Shown: piece by piece, positions 32,517-41,900 of the stretch | Layout: each line of letters begins with the position of its first letter | Position numbering within the stretch: the first letter of the stretch is position 1 | NCBI GenBank assembly: GCA_934467415.1 | Contig: CAKSLQ010000004.1 | Location: 62,001-126,000 of the forward strand | Source: an uncultured Eubacteriales bacterium | Lineage (GTDB): Bacteria; Bacillota; Clostridia; Oscillospirales; CAG-272 | Length of the DNA stretch: 64,000 bases | Direction: 5' to 3' | Notes under the pieces: model-generated | The model's input: the letters and a program-made list of their open reading frames with translations, nothing else | Told to the model about the DNA's origin: nothing | Database searches by the model: none | Made by a program: the position numbers and the translations under genes

Positions 32517-34361
32517 ATGAATGCAGAATTCAAGGTGACCTGCTACTCATCCGAGGGCGCGGTCTTTACCATCAACCCGGCCGTCGAGGTAAACGGCGAC
32601 GAGATCCGCATGACGATCCCGCGCGAGAACCTCTGCTCTCCGCGCCTCAACAAGATCCGCGTGGAGACCAACCTGACGCGCGCGAAGGTCGGCGACGAGG
32701 GCTATATGTTCTACCCGACTAACTTCGGCTGCGCTTTCGTCATGACCAAGTTCACGGAGCGCAAGGTGCAGGACTATGAATTTGAGTCCTGGCTCTCGGC
32801 AACGCCGGTCTGCGGCATCTGCGAAAACGAAAACGCGCTGTTCTGCCGCGTGGACAAGGAAGCGTTCGACGCGCGCTTCTATGTGACGTTCAAGAACGGT
32901 ATTTACAGCATCTGCCCCGAGTTTCTGTTTGACGGCGACGAGCCGGACGAGGACGTCGTGATCGTGTACCACCGTATGCCCGGCGCGTCCTACTCGGATA
33001 TGGCGCGGTACTACCGTCAGTATCAGATGGACTACCGCGGCTGCGTGCCGCTGAAGGAGCGCGTCAAGCGCCGCGACGCACTGCGCCGCGCGGCGGAGGG
33101 CATGGAACTGCGCATCCGCATGGGCTGGAAGCCGATCCCCACGCCGGTACGCCATCAGACGCTTGAAAACGAGCCGCCCATGTATGTGGCCTGCGACATC
33201 GCGGAGCTGAACAAGATCATCGACAAGATGCACGAGATGGGCGTCGGCAAGGCGGAGCTCTGCCTCGTCGGCTGGGGTCCCGGCGGACACGACGGCCGCT
33301 TCCCGCAGCAGTATCCGAGCGACCCGCGCTTCGGCGGCGACGACGAACTGCGTAAATTCATCGCCAAAGCGCAGGGCTACGGCTATCAGGTCGTCTGCCA
33401 CACGGTCAGCTTCGGCGCCTACGAGATTGCCAACAACTTCGACCGCGATCTTTTGGTCAAGACCAAGGCGCTCGATGAAAACGGCGAACCCGCCGTGTAT
33501 GTCCGCACCATCTACAAGAAGAACGGCCTCAACGGCGGCGAACCCTACTGCGTCTGCCCGAAGCACGCCTACGAGACCTACGCCGTCAAGGACCTGCCCG
33601 TTGTGCGCGGCTACGGCTTTGAAGGTCTGCACTATATCGACGAGCTGACGGCTTACGTCCCCGAGAAGTGCTATGACAAGAAGCATCCCGGCTCCCGCCG
33701 CGACAACTGGAAATACAACCGCAAGCTGGCGCAGCTTTCGCGCGACCTGTTCGGCGGCTACCAGTCCGAGGGCTATATGGACTACATGAACGCAGACCTT
33801 GACGCCATTCTTTATGTCGGCTGTGTCACGCGCTTCCCGCACCCGAATTACCCGATCGTGGATCGCGGCATTCCGTTCTGGCAGCTGGTCTACCACGGCA
33901 TCGTGCTCTCCAACCCCACATCCTCGACGGTCAACTATCCGATCAAGGACAGAGACCTTCAGCTCAAATTCTTCGAGTACGGCGGCCGCCCGGTCATGTA
34001 CTTCAACAGCAAGTTCGGCGAAGACCGCAACTGGATGGGCGATGTTGACCTGTTCAATAAGACCGATGAGGAGATCGAGGACAGCGTCCGTGCGCTGAAG
34101 CGTGCCTATGACGACTATGAGGCGCTGCTGTATCTGCAGTATGAGTTCATGGACGATCACCGCATGATCGCGCCGAAGGTCTACCGCACGACTTATTCGG
34201 ACGGCAGCGTGATGACCTGCGACTACAACAACTTCACCTATACGCTCGAAAAGCCGGGTGAAGCGCCGCGCACGGTCGAAATGTACAAGATGAAGGCGCC
34301 GCGCAGCTGCGTCGATAAGGCGGCGGACGGCAATTCCAACTTTACGCTGATGAACAACTGA
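32517..34361 (+). CDS. Uncharacterised 614-residue cytoplasmic protein (putative TIM-barrel, DUF5696-like)
   Basis: No signal peptide or membrane helix is present, so this protein should be cytoplasmic. Residues 1-170 look like a beta-sandwich (VDKEAFDARFYVTFKNGIYSI). From about residue 190 an alpha/beta barrel follows (MGVGKAELCLVGWGPGGHDGR, GYQVVCHTVSFGAYEI, FEGLHYIDELTAY, GYQSEGYMDYMNADLD). The acidic pairs in HYIDELT and YQSEGYMDY are candidate catalytic sites. It recalls DUF5696-type putative glycoside hydrolases, from memory only. GGAGG precedes the ATG. The SLH protein gene starts 28 bases downstream and is probably co-transcribed. Confidence 0.7.
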   Translation: MNAEFKVTCYSSEGAVFTINPAVEVNGDEIRMTIPRENLCSPRLNKIRVETNLTRAKVGDEGYMFYPTNFGCAFVMTKFTERKVQDYEFESWLSATPVCGICENENALFCRVDKEAFDARFYVTFKNGIYSICPEFLFDGDEPDEDVVIVYHRMPGASYSDMARYYRQYQMDYRGCVPLKERVKRRDALRRAAEGMELRIRMGWKPIPTPVRHQTLENEPPMYVACDIAELNKIIDKMHEMGVGKAELCLVGWGPGGHDGRFPQQYPSDPRFGGDDELRKFIAKAQGYGYQVVCHTVSFGAYEIANNFDRDLLVKTKALDENGEPAVYVRTIYKKNGLNGGEPYCVCPKHAYETYAVKDLPVVRGYGFEGLHYIDELTAYVPEKCYDKKHPGSRRDNWKYNRKLAQLSRDLFGGYQSEGYMDYMNADLDAILYVGCVTRFPHPNYPIVDRGIPFWQLVYHGIVLSNPTSSTVNYPIKDRDLQLKFFEYGGRPVMYFNSKFGEDRNWMGDVDLFNKTDEEIEDSVRALKRAYDDYEALLYLQYEFMDDHRMIAPKVYRTTYSDGSVMTCDYNNFTYTLEKPGEAPRTVEMYKMKAPRSCVDKAADGNSNFTLMNN

Positions 34362-34389
34362 TTCAAATCTCGGGACACGGAGGTATCCA

Positions 34390-37300
34390 ATGAAAAAGCA
34401 CACCATCAAGGCGGCGGCACTTCTGCTTTGCGCAGTTTTGCTGCTTTCCGCGCTCTCGCTCGGCGCATTTGCCGTGAATGAGGCGCGCGTCGAGGGGGAC
34501 TACTATGTTCTCTCGAAGGCGGACTACGAGGACAAGACGCGCGCGGCGTATCTTGCCAAGCTCACGTCCTTCTTCACCGACTACAAGTTTGTCTGGAACC
34601 GCGACGGTTCGCCCCGCGTAGCTCTGCCGGACAGCTGGTACGGCGTGATGAAGGGAAGCGACACGCAGAAAAACCCCTATCATCAGAAGGTCGCCAAGCT
34701 GTTCAAAAACGAGACGACCGGCATCTGGGAATCCTATGTGGCCGACTCCTTCGGCATCGACATCCTCAATCTGTACATTCTGCGTGACATGTATGAGCAG
34801 TACGGCACGCCGACCACCAAGGTGATGACCGACGACTGGGTCAAGTACGATGTATGGGATATGGGCGGCGGCCACCGCACGATGGGTGCATATGCGCTCT
34901 CCAAGAACAAGGGCTACGTCGCGCCCTACGTCGGCAGAGCCGAGTACGGCAACCACTATTCCTGGTGCGAGGAGCCCTGGATCGAGACCAACACGCTCGG
35001 CATGGTCGCCGCGGGTATGCCCAATGTCGCGGTGGATCTCACCGCGATGTTCGGACCGTTCACCGGCGACACCGACAACCTCGGCTGGACGGACTATATT
35101 GCGGCCATGTACGCCATGGCGTACTATGAGAGCGATATTCCCACGCTGATCCGCGACGCGGCGGCAATTTTCGCCGAGGATTCGTGGGAGCGCGAGGTCA
35201 TCGCCATCTGCATGAAGCTCTACAAGGAGAATCCGACCGACTGGCGGCGCGCCATTGTGCTGGCAGAGGACCTCTGCACCCGCCGCAACTATCATTACTA
35301 CTCCAGGCAGACGACCGTCAACGAGCAGAGCCGCGTGGACATCAATATGGCGTTCTCCATCCTCGGTCTGCTGTACGGCAACGGCGACTTCGACCTGACC
35401 TGCAAGATCTTCTCGCTGTCGGGCTACGACGCGCGCGGCGTGTGCTTCCTGCCCGTGCTCGGCATCATCGGCGGCACGGCGGTGCTGCCCGAGGAGGCCA
35501 ACACCTATCTGTGGCAGGACGGCAAGGGCATCATCGTCAATACCTATGTCGAAGAAGCGGCCAATGACAAGGGCATCTGGATGCATCATGCGGGACTTCC
35601 CGAGAACTATAAGCTCACCGACATCATGGACATGTTCCGGGAGAACTTTGAGCGCGTCCTCGTCGAAAACGGCGGCAAGATCGTCGGCGGCAACTACTAC
35701 ATCCCGAAGACGAACTTCCGCACCTACGACTATGTAAAGATCAACAACTACAATTTCGAGACCGGCGATCTTGCCGGCTGGACTTCGCTCGGCGGGGCTG
35801 CGCCCGAGATTTCGACCTACGCCTTCTACGGCGAATATGCGCTGAAGGTCAACGGCGACCCGAGCCGGGAGAGCGGCGCATATCAGACGATTACCGGGCT
35901 GAAGGTCGGCTCGGTCTACCGTCTCGATGCGTATGCGCTGTCCTCCAAGGACGCGACCGGCTACCTCTTCGCACGGGATGCCTCCGGTAAGACGCAGACC
36001 GCATCTGTCGCGGCGCAGACCGACTTCGTCAAGCGCGACCTCGTGTTCCGCGCGACGGCGGAGACCATGCAGATCGGCCTCATGCTGCCCGCCTGCGCCT
36101 CGACCTGCTATGCGATTGCGGACGAGCTGACGCTCTATCGTTTGGAAGAAACCACACCGTCCGGGATGCAGATCACGCTGCCGATGGAGGCGGCGACCGT
36201 CGGCACGATCCTGAATGCGGAGGGCAAATATGAGAACAGCGTGCGCATCACCGTGGACGGCAAATCGTCGCGTGAAGTGCTGCTGAAATGCACCTTTGCC
36301 AACCCGTCGAATGCCATCGTGGATGCAAAGATCACGGTCAACGGCGAGAGCTTCGGCACGGTGCCGTTCTACAAGACCGGTGCGCTTGCGAAAAACGGCG
36401 CGGATGTTGCTTATATTCCGGTTGTGCTGAACAAGGACGTCAACACGGTCGATCTCGCTTACGACGGCAAGGTTCTGTACATGAAGAACGTGGAGGCGGT
36501 CATCGAGCGCACGAGAACCGTTGAAGCGGATCTCGACGCGATCACCTTCCGCGAGGACGTCAGTACGATGCCGAAGTCAAGCGGCACGGCGCAGGTGGAA
36601 AACGCGAACGTGGTCTACCTCGGCGGTACGGGTGCAGGCGACGGCTCCACGCCCGAAAAGGCGCTCAACAACCTGATGGCGGCCTATGACGCGCTGGATC
36701 TGTCCAAGGACTGCACCATCGTTGTCTGCGGCGAGTTTACGCAGGCAAAGTCCTTCAACTACACCAAGAACTTTACAGGCTCGGTCACGCTGACCTCGGT
36801 CTACGGCGGCGTGGATTATCGCAAGAGCGGCGCGGCGATCGTTTCGCCCGGCGCGCGTTTCGTCTGCGACGGCAAGACGATCTTCAAGGATATTGATTTC
36901 CGTCTGACCGGCAAGTATTACTGCGTCATCGCACAGCACAATCCGCTCGTCTTTGACACCGGCGTGACGATGACCAGCACGGATGCGGGCTTTGTCGGCA
37001 CTTCGTTTGCCAACGGCTTCGACATCATCGGCGGCTACCAGGCGGGGCAGGCCACGCTTTACAACGGCAAGGTCGCCTCGAAGATTTCGGACGCGCCGGT
37101 CGACATCACCATCAAGAGCGGCAGCCACTATGTGATCGCGGCATATTCGAGACAGGTCACCGAACCTGCCTACAACGGCGACGCGACGATCCGTATCGGC
37201 GGCGACGCCAAAGTCGGTACGCTCTATTTCGCGCCGGTCAACACGGGTGAGGAGAATCCCTTCACCTCGACGGCGAACGTCACGGTCGAGCTGCGCGACA

Positions 37301-38094
37301 AGGCGGCGATCACCAACATCTTCGGCACGACCAACAGCGCAACGCTCGGCAGTCTCACGCTGAACTGGTACGGCGGTACGATCGACTTCTTCGATCTGAC
37401 CAACTATTCCAAGGCGACCGTGAAGGTTACCGGCGGCACGACGCTCAATTACAGCGACGCGGCGGAGAAGACCAGCTTCTTTACCAAGATCGCGGCGAAG
37501 TTTGACCGCAAGAATGCGTCGCTCGCCGAGAACAAGTTCAGCTTCACGCGCGACTATGCGGATAACTTCACGGACGTGACGGCAAACGCATGGTTCTATA
37601 CCTATGTGCGCGATGCGTACCGCATCGGGCTTGCCAACGGCACGAGCGCGGCGAAGTTCTCGCCCGACGGCAGCTTCACGGTTGCACAGGCGCTGACCGC
37701 GGCGGCCAATATTCACACCATCTACAACGGCAAGACGGTGAATACCGCAGGCGCAAAGAACTGGTATGACCCCTATGTGGACTACTGCATCGCAAACGGC
37801 ATTATCAAAGCAGGACAGTTCAAGGACTACAACGCACCCATCACGCGCGGCGATATGGCCATCGCCTTTGCAAACATTCTGCCCGAGGGCGAATATGCAG
37901 CTGTTCGGGACGGCTCGAACCCCGACGTGACAAGCAACCTCGCTTGCTACGCGGCGGTGCAGAAGCTGTATAATGCGGGCATCGTCGGCGGCGATGCCGG
38001 AACGGGCAACTACCGCCCGAATGACGGCATCAAGCGTTCCGAGGCGTGCGTCATCTTCACCCGCATCGCCATGGCGGACATGCGCGCAAAATAA
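34390..38094 (+). CDS. SLH-anchored surface protein with ADP-ribosylglycohydrolase-like, carbohydrate-binding and beta-helix domains
   Basis: This 1234-residue exported protein has a signal peptide over residues 1-28. Residues ~60-400 follow the block order of long ADP-ribosylglycohydrolase-family proteins (IETNTLGMVAAGMPNVAVDL, LLYGNGDFDLTCKIFSL, PVLGIIGGTAVLP). The metal-binding D-T-D-x-N signature is replaced by DARGV, and the early DDTD region reads FGID, so catalysis is doubtful. Residues ~453-583 form a CBM4/9-like galactose-binding fold (NYNFETGDLAGWTS). Residues ~741-1040 are a beta-helix module homologous to that of the GH43 protein at 9285. Three SLH repeats (FTDVTANAWFYTYVRDA onward) cover ~1059-1234 and would anchor it to secondary wall polymer. 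Confidence 0.8.
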   Translation: MKKHTIKAAALLLCAVLLLSALSLGAFAVNEARVEGDYYVLSKADYEDKTRAAYLAKLTSFFTDYKFVWNRDGSPRVALPDSWYGVMKGSDTQKNPYHQKVAKLFKNETTGIWESYVADSFGIDILNLYILRDMYEQYGTPTTKVMTDDWVKYDVWDMGGGHRTMGAYALSKNKGYVAPYVGRAEYGNHYSWCEEPWIETNTLGMVAAGMPNVAVDLTAMFGPFTGDTDNLGWTDYIAAMYAMAYYESDIPTLIRDAAAIFAEDSWEREVIAICMKLYKENPTDWRRAIVLAEDLCTRRNYHYYSRQTTVNEQSRVDINMAFSILGLLYGNGDFDLTCKIFSLSGYDARGVCFLPVLGIIGGTAVLPEEANTYLWQDGKGIIVNTYVEEAANDKGIWMHHAGLPENYKLTDIMDMFRENFERVLVENGGKIVGGNYYIPKTNFRTYDYVKINNYNFETGDLAGWTSLGGAAPEISTYAFYGEYALKVNGDPSRESGAYQTITGLKVGSVYRLDAYALSSKDATGYLFARDASGKTQTASVAAQTDFVKRDLVFRATAETMQIGLMLPACASTCYAIADELTLYRLEETTPSGMQITLPMEAATVGTILNAEGKYENSVRITVDGKSSREVLLKCTFANPSNAIVDAKITVNGESFGTVPFYKTGALAKNGADVAYIPVVLNKDVNTVDLAYDGKVLYMKNVEAVIERTRTVEADLDAITFREDVSTMPKSSGTAQVENANVVYLGGTGAGDGSTPEKALNNLMAAYDALDLSKDCTIVVCGEFTQAKSFNYTKNFTGSVTLTSVYGGVDYRKSGAAIVSPGARFVCDGKTIFKDIDFRLTGKYYCVIAQHNPLVFDTGVTMTSTDAGFVGTSFANGFDIIGGYQAGQATLYNGKVASKISDAPVDITIKSGSHYVIAAYSRQVTEPAYNGDATIRIGGDAKVGTLYFAPVNTGEENPFTSTANVTVELRDKAAITNIFGTTNSATLGSLTLNWYGGTIDFFDLTNYSKATVKVTGGTTLNYSDAAEKTSFFTKIAAKFDRKNASLAENKFSFTRDYADNFTDVTANAWFYTYVRDAYRIGLANGTSAAKFSPDGSFTVAQALTAAANIHTIYNGKTVNTAGAKNWYDPYVDYCIANGIIKAGQFKDYNAPITRGDMAIAFANILPEGEYAAVRDGSNPDVTSNLACYAAVQKLYNAGIVGGDAGTGNYRPNDGIKRSEACVIFTRIAMADMRAK

Positions 38095-38103
38095 TCTCAA
38101 TAC

Positions 38104-38135
38104 AAAAAGCACACGGCGCCGCCGTGTGCTTTTTT
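38104..38135 (+). terminator. Terminator after the SLH protein gene
   Basis: AAAAAGCACACGGC, 3-base loop and GCCGTGTGCTTTTTT. Confidence 0.9.
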
Positions 38136-38152
38136 GTATGCGCGGGCAAAAC

Positions 38153-38182
38153 AAAAAGCAGACCGTGCGTCAGTCGGTCTGC
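38153..38182 (-). terminator. Terminator after rpsT
   Basis: On the minus strand GCAGACCG, a 9-base loop and CGGTCTGC are followed by TTTTTG, six bases past the rpsT stop. Confidence 0.85.
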
Positions 38183-38188
38183 TCTCGG

Positions 38189-38452
38189 TTATGCCATCTT
38201 GTTGAGTTTAATGGTAAACTGGCTCTTCTTGTGTGCAGCTGCATTCTTGTGAATGATGTTGCGGTTGGCTGCCTGGTCGATCTTCTTGACAGCTTCCTTG
38301 TATGCTTCGGTTGCGGCTGCCTTGTCCCCGCTCTCCAGAGCTGCGTCATACTTCTTTACGATGGTGTGAAGCTGCGTCTTGAAGATACGGTTCTGAAGCG
38401 TCTTCGCTTCGATGACCTTTACACGCTTCTTTGCGGATTTGATGTTCGGCAC
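38189..38452 (-). CDS. rpsT: 30S ribosomal protein S20
   Basis: This 87-residue primary 16S rRNA-binding protein reads PNIKSAKKRVKVIEAKTLQNR and ends AAAHKKSQFTIKLNKMA, as in S20. Translation starts at the GTG at 38452: AAGGAGGTG lies just upstream and the residues before it are not S20-like. It has its own promoter and terminator and is divergent from rpoB. Confidence 0.96.
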   Translation of the reverse strand: MPNIKSAKKRVKVIEAKTLQNRIFKTQLHTIVKKYDAALESGDKAAATEAYKEAVKKIDQAANRNIIHKNAAAHKKSQFTIKLNKMA

Positions 38453-38541
38453 GAGGTTCACCTCCTTCAAAAGTAAGAATATGAACACCAGCCGGCGCCT
38501 GAGAGGGTGCGCACAGCAAAGTTACTCATTTACGAATATTT

Positions 38542-38570
38542 ATATTAGCATAAGTCGGAACAAAAAGCAA
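38542..38570 (-). promoter_or_regulatory. Promoter of rpsT
   Basis: On the minus strand TTGCTT, a 17-bp spacer and TAATAT preceded by TGC. The leader is about 80 bases. Confidence 0.65.
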
Positions 38571-38681
38571 GGGCTTTTTCGATTTTTTTCGAAAAAGGCG
38601 AAAAACGGGGCGGGGCGTGCAGGAATTTTGCAGCTTTCGGCGAAAATATACGCGGTTTTTTGAAAAAAAGCAAAAAAACGC

Positions 38682-38710
38682 TTGACAGGCTGCGGGAAGC
38701 TTGCTATAAT
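38682..38710 (+). promoter_or_regulatory. Consensus promoter of rpoBC
   Basis: TTGACA, a 17-bp spacer and TATAAT preceded by TGC form a full consensus promoter, preceded by an A/T-rich tract at 38655-38680 that may act as an UP element. Confidence 0.9.
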
Positions 38711-38716
38711 AATAAA

Positions 38717-38926
38717 CTGCATTATAATTGCTTTAATTATGCGAATCGGTATATTTAGAGTAAAAAGAAGAAGACGGAACGAATGGACTCTTTTGAAGAA
38801 AAATTCGGTTTTGTCGGCACTCTTTTTGTTAATTTTCACATTAATATTATAACGCGCGCGCATGAAGTGAAATTTTCTGCTGTTTTCGCAAGCGGCGAGA
38901 TTTGAAAGAAGGAGTGATTCTATACT
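38717..38926 (+). other. Long rpoB leader without a gene
   Basis: About 210 bases of A/T-rich leader separate the promoter from rpoB. No rplJL genes, peptide ORF or terminator were recognised. A weak second promoter (TTGTTA at 38826, TATAAC at 38848) is possible. The ribosome site is AAGGAGTG about ten bases before the ATG. Confidence 0.5.
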
Positions 38927-41900
38927 ATGCTCACACCCCAGAAGCTTGGTAAGAATGTGAGAATGAGCTTTTCAAGAGTCGGTGAGGCGATTGAAATGCC
39001 CAATCTGCTCGAGGTGCAGAAGAAGTCGTTTGAGTGGTTCCTCAGAGATGGCCTGCGGGAAGTGCTCGACGACGTTTCTCCGATCGTCGATTACTCGGGC
39101 AACCTCATTATCGAGTTCGTCGATTATTCCATCGACCCGAAGACGCAATATCCGGTCGAGGAATGCAAGGAGCGCGACGTCAACTACGCGGCGCCCCTCA
39201 AGGTGAGGGTCAGACTTACCAACAAGGAGACCGGTGAGGTAAAAGAGTCCGAGATTTACATGGGCGACTTCCCGATGATGACCGACAACGGTACGTTTGT
39301 CATCAACGGTGCAGAGCGCGTTATCGTCTCGCAGATCGTTCGCTCGCCCGGCATTTACTACGGCGACGCGATCGACAAGACCGGCAAGCACATGCACACC
39401 GCGACGGTTATCCCGTACAGAGGCGCATGGCTGGAATATGAGACCGATGCATCCGACGCATTCTTCGTCAAGATCGACAAGACGAGAAAGATTCCGATCA
39501 CGGTGCTCGTCCGTGCGCTCGGCGTGGAGTCCGATGCGGACATCCTCTCGATGTTCGGCGACGAGACGCTGATCAAGGCGACCTTCGAGAAGGACGAGTG
39601 CGCGGCGCTTGCGGCAGAAAACAACACCACCCTCGGCGATGAGGCACTCAAGGAGATCTACAAGAAGCTCCGTCCGGGTGAACCGCCGTTGGTGGAGAGC
39701 GCGCAGATCCTCATCAACAATCTGTTCTTTGATCCCAAGCGCTATGACCTCGCACCGGTCGGCCGCTATAAATACGATAAGAAGCTGGATGTTGCCGGGC
39801 GTATTGTCGGCCACAAGCTGGCCGAGCCCGCGGTCAACCCCTTCACGGGCGAGCTCGTCTGCGAGGCGGGCGTCACGCTGACCCGCGAGATGGCGCGCGA
39901 GATTGAAAAGAACTGCATCAACGAGGTCGTGCTTGCCCTCGATGACGGCACGGCCGTCAAGGTCTTCTCCAACAACACCACCGAGCCGGAGAATCTGCTC
40001 GGCTTTGATCTGCGTGACTGCGGCATCAACGAAAAGGTGAGAACCGTCGTGCTCCGCGAGATCCTGGAGCAGTGCGGCGGAGATGTGGACGCCGTCAAGG
40101 CGGAGGCGAAAAAGCGCATTCACGAGCTTTGCCCCAAGCACATCACCAAGGATGACATTTTTGCATCCATCAACTATCTGATCGGCCTGTCGCACGGCGT
40201 CGGCAACTTCGACGACATCGACCACCTGGGCAACCGCCGTATGCGCTGCGTCGGCGAGCTGCTTCAGAACCAGCTGCGCATCGGCTTCTCCCGCATGGAC
40301 AAGATCATCAAGGAGAGAATGACGGTGCAGGACGGCACGGAGCTGCATCCGCAGAACCTCATCAACATCCGCCCGGTCGTCACGGCGATCCGCGAGTTCT
40401 TCGGCTCTTCGCCGCTGTCGCAGTTTATGGATCAGAACAATCCGCTGGCAGAGCTGACGCACAAGCGCCGCCTGTCCGCGCTCGGCCCCGGCGGTCTGTC
40501 GCGTGACCGCGCATCCTTTGAGGTCCGTGACGTACACTACACGCACTACGGCAGAATGTGCCCGATCGAGACCCCCGAAGGCCCGAACATCGGTCTGATC
40601 TCCTACCTCGCAACCTACGCGAAGATTTCGGACTACGGCTTTATCGAGGCGCCCTACCGCAAGGTGGACAAGGCGACCGGCAAGGTCACCGACATCGTCG
40701 AGTATATGACGGCGGACGTCGAGGACAACTACATCATCGCACAGGCCAACGAGCCGCTCGACGCCGAGGGCAGATTTGTCAAGAGCCGCATTATTGCGCG
40801 CGACAAGTCCGAGATCCTTGAGGTGGATGCATCGCAGGTCGACTATGTCGATGTCGCGCCGAAGATGCTGGTCTCGGTTGCGACCGCGATGATCCCGTTC
40901 CTTGAAAACGATGACAATACCCGTGCGCTCATGGGCTCGAACATGCAGAAGCAGGCTGTCCCGCTGATGGTCTCCGACGCACCGATCGTCGGCACAGGCA
41001 TGGAGTACAAGGCGGCGATCGACTCCGGCGTCTGCGTCCTTGCCAAGGAGGGCGGCGTGGTCGAGCGTGTGACCGCCGACGACGTTACGGTTCGGCAGGA
41101 CGACGGCACGAGAGTCACCTATCACCTCATTAAATTCAAGCGCTCCAACCAGGGCACCTGCGTCAATCAGAAGCCGATCGTTTCCGACGGCGACCGCGTG
41201 GAGAAGGGCGATGTCATTGCCGACGGCCCCGCCACCTACGAGGGCGAGATTTCACTCGGCAAGAATGCGCTGATCGGCTTCATGACCTGGGAGGGCTACA
41301 ACTACGAGGACGCGGTTCTGCTCAACGAGCGCCTCGTCCGCGACGATATGTACACCTCGATCCACATCGAGGAGTATTCGCATGAAGCCCGCGATACCAA
41401 GCTCGGTGAGGAAGTCATCACCCGCGAGATCCCGAACGTCGGCGACGACGCGCTGAAGGACCTGAACTCCGACGGTATCGTCAAGATCGGTACGGAAGTC
41501 CGTTCGGGCGACATCCTCGTCGGTAAGGTCACGCCGAAGGGCGAGACCGAGCTGACCGCAGAGGAGAGACTGCTGCGCGCCATTTTCGGCGAGAAGGCAA
41601 GAGAAGTCCGCGATACCTCGCTCCGTGTTCCGCACGGTGAGAGCGGTATCGTCGTGGACGTCAAGGTGTTCTCGCGCGATCAGCAGGATGATCTCCCGCC
41701 CGGAGTCAACAAGGTCGTCCGCGTCTACATCGCGCAGAAGAGAAAGATCTCGGTCGGCGACAAGATGGCAGGCCGCCACGGCAACAAGGGCGTTGTTTCG
41801 CGCATCCTGCCGCCCGAGGATATGCCTTTCCTCGCAGACGGCACACCGCTGGACATCGTGCTGAACCCGCTGGGCGTTCCTTCGCGTATGAACATCGGTC

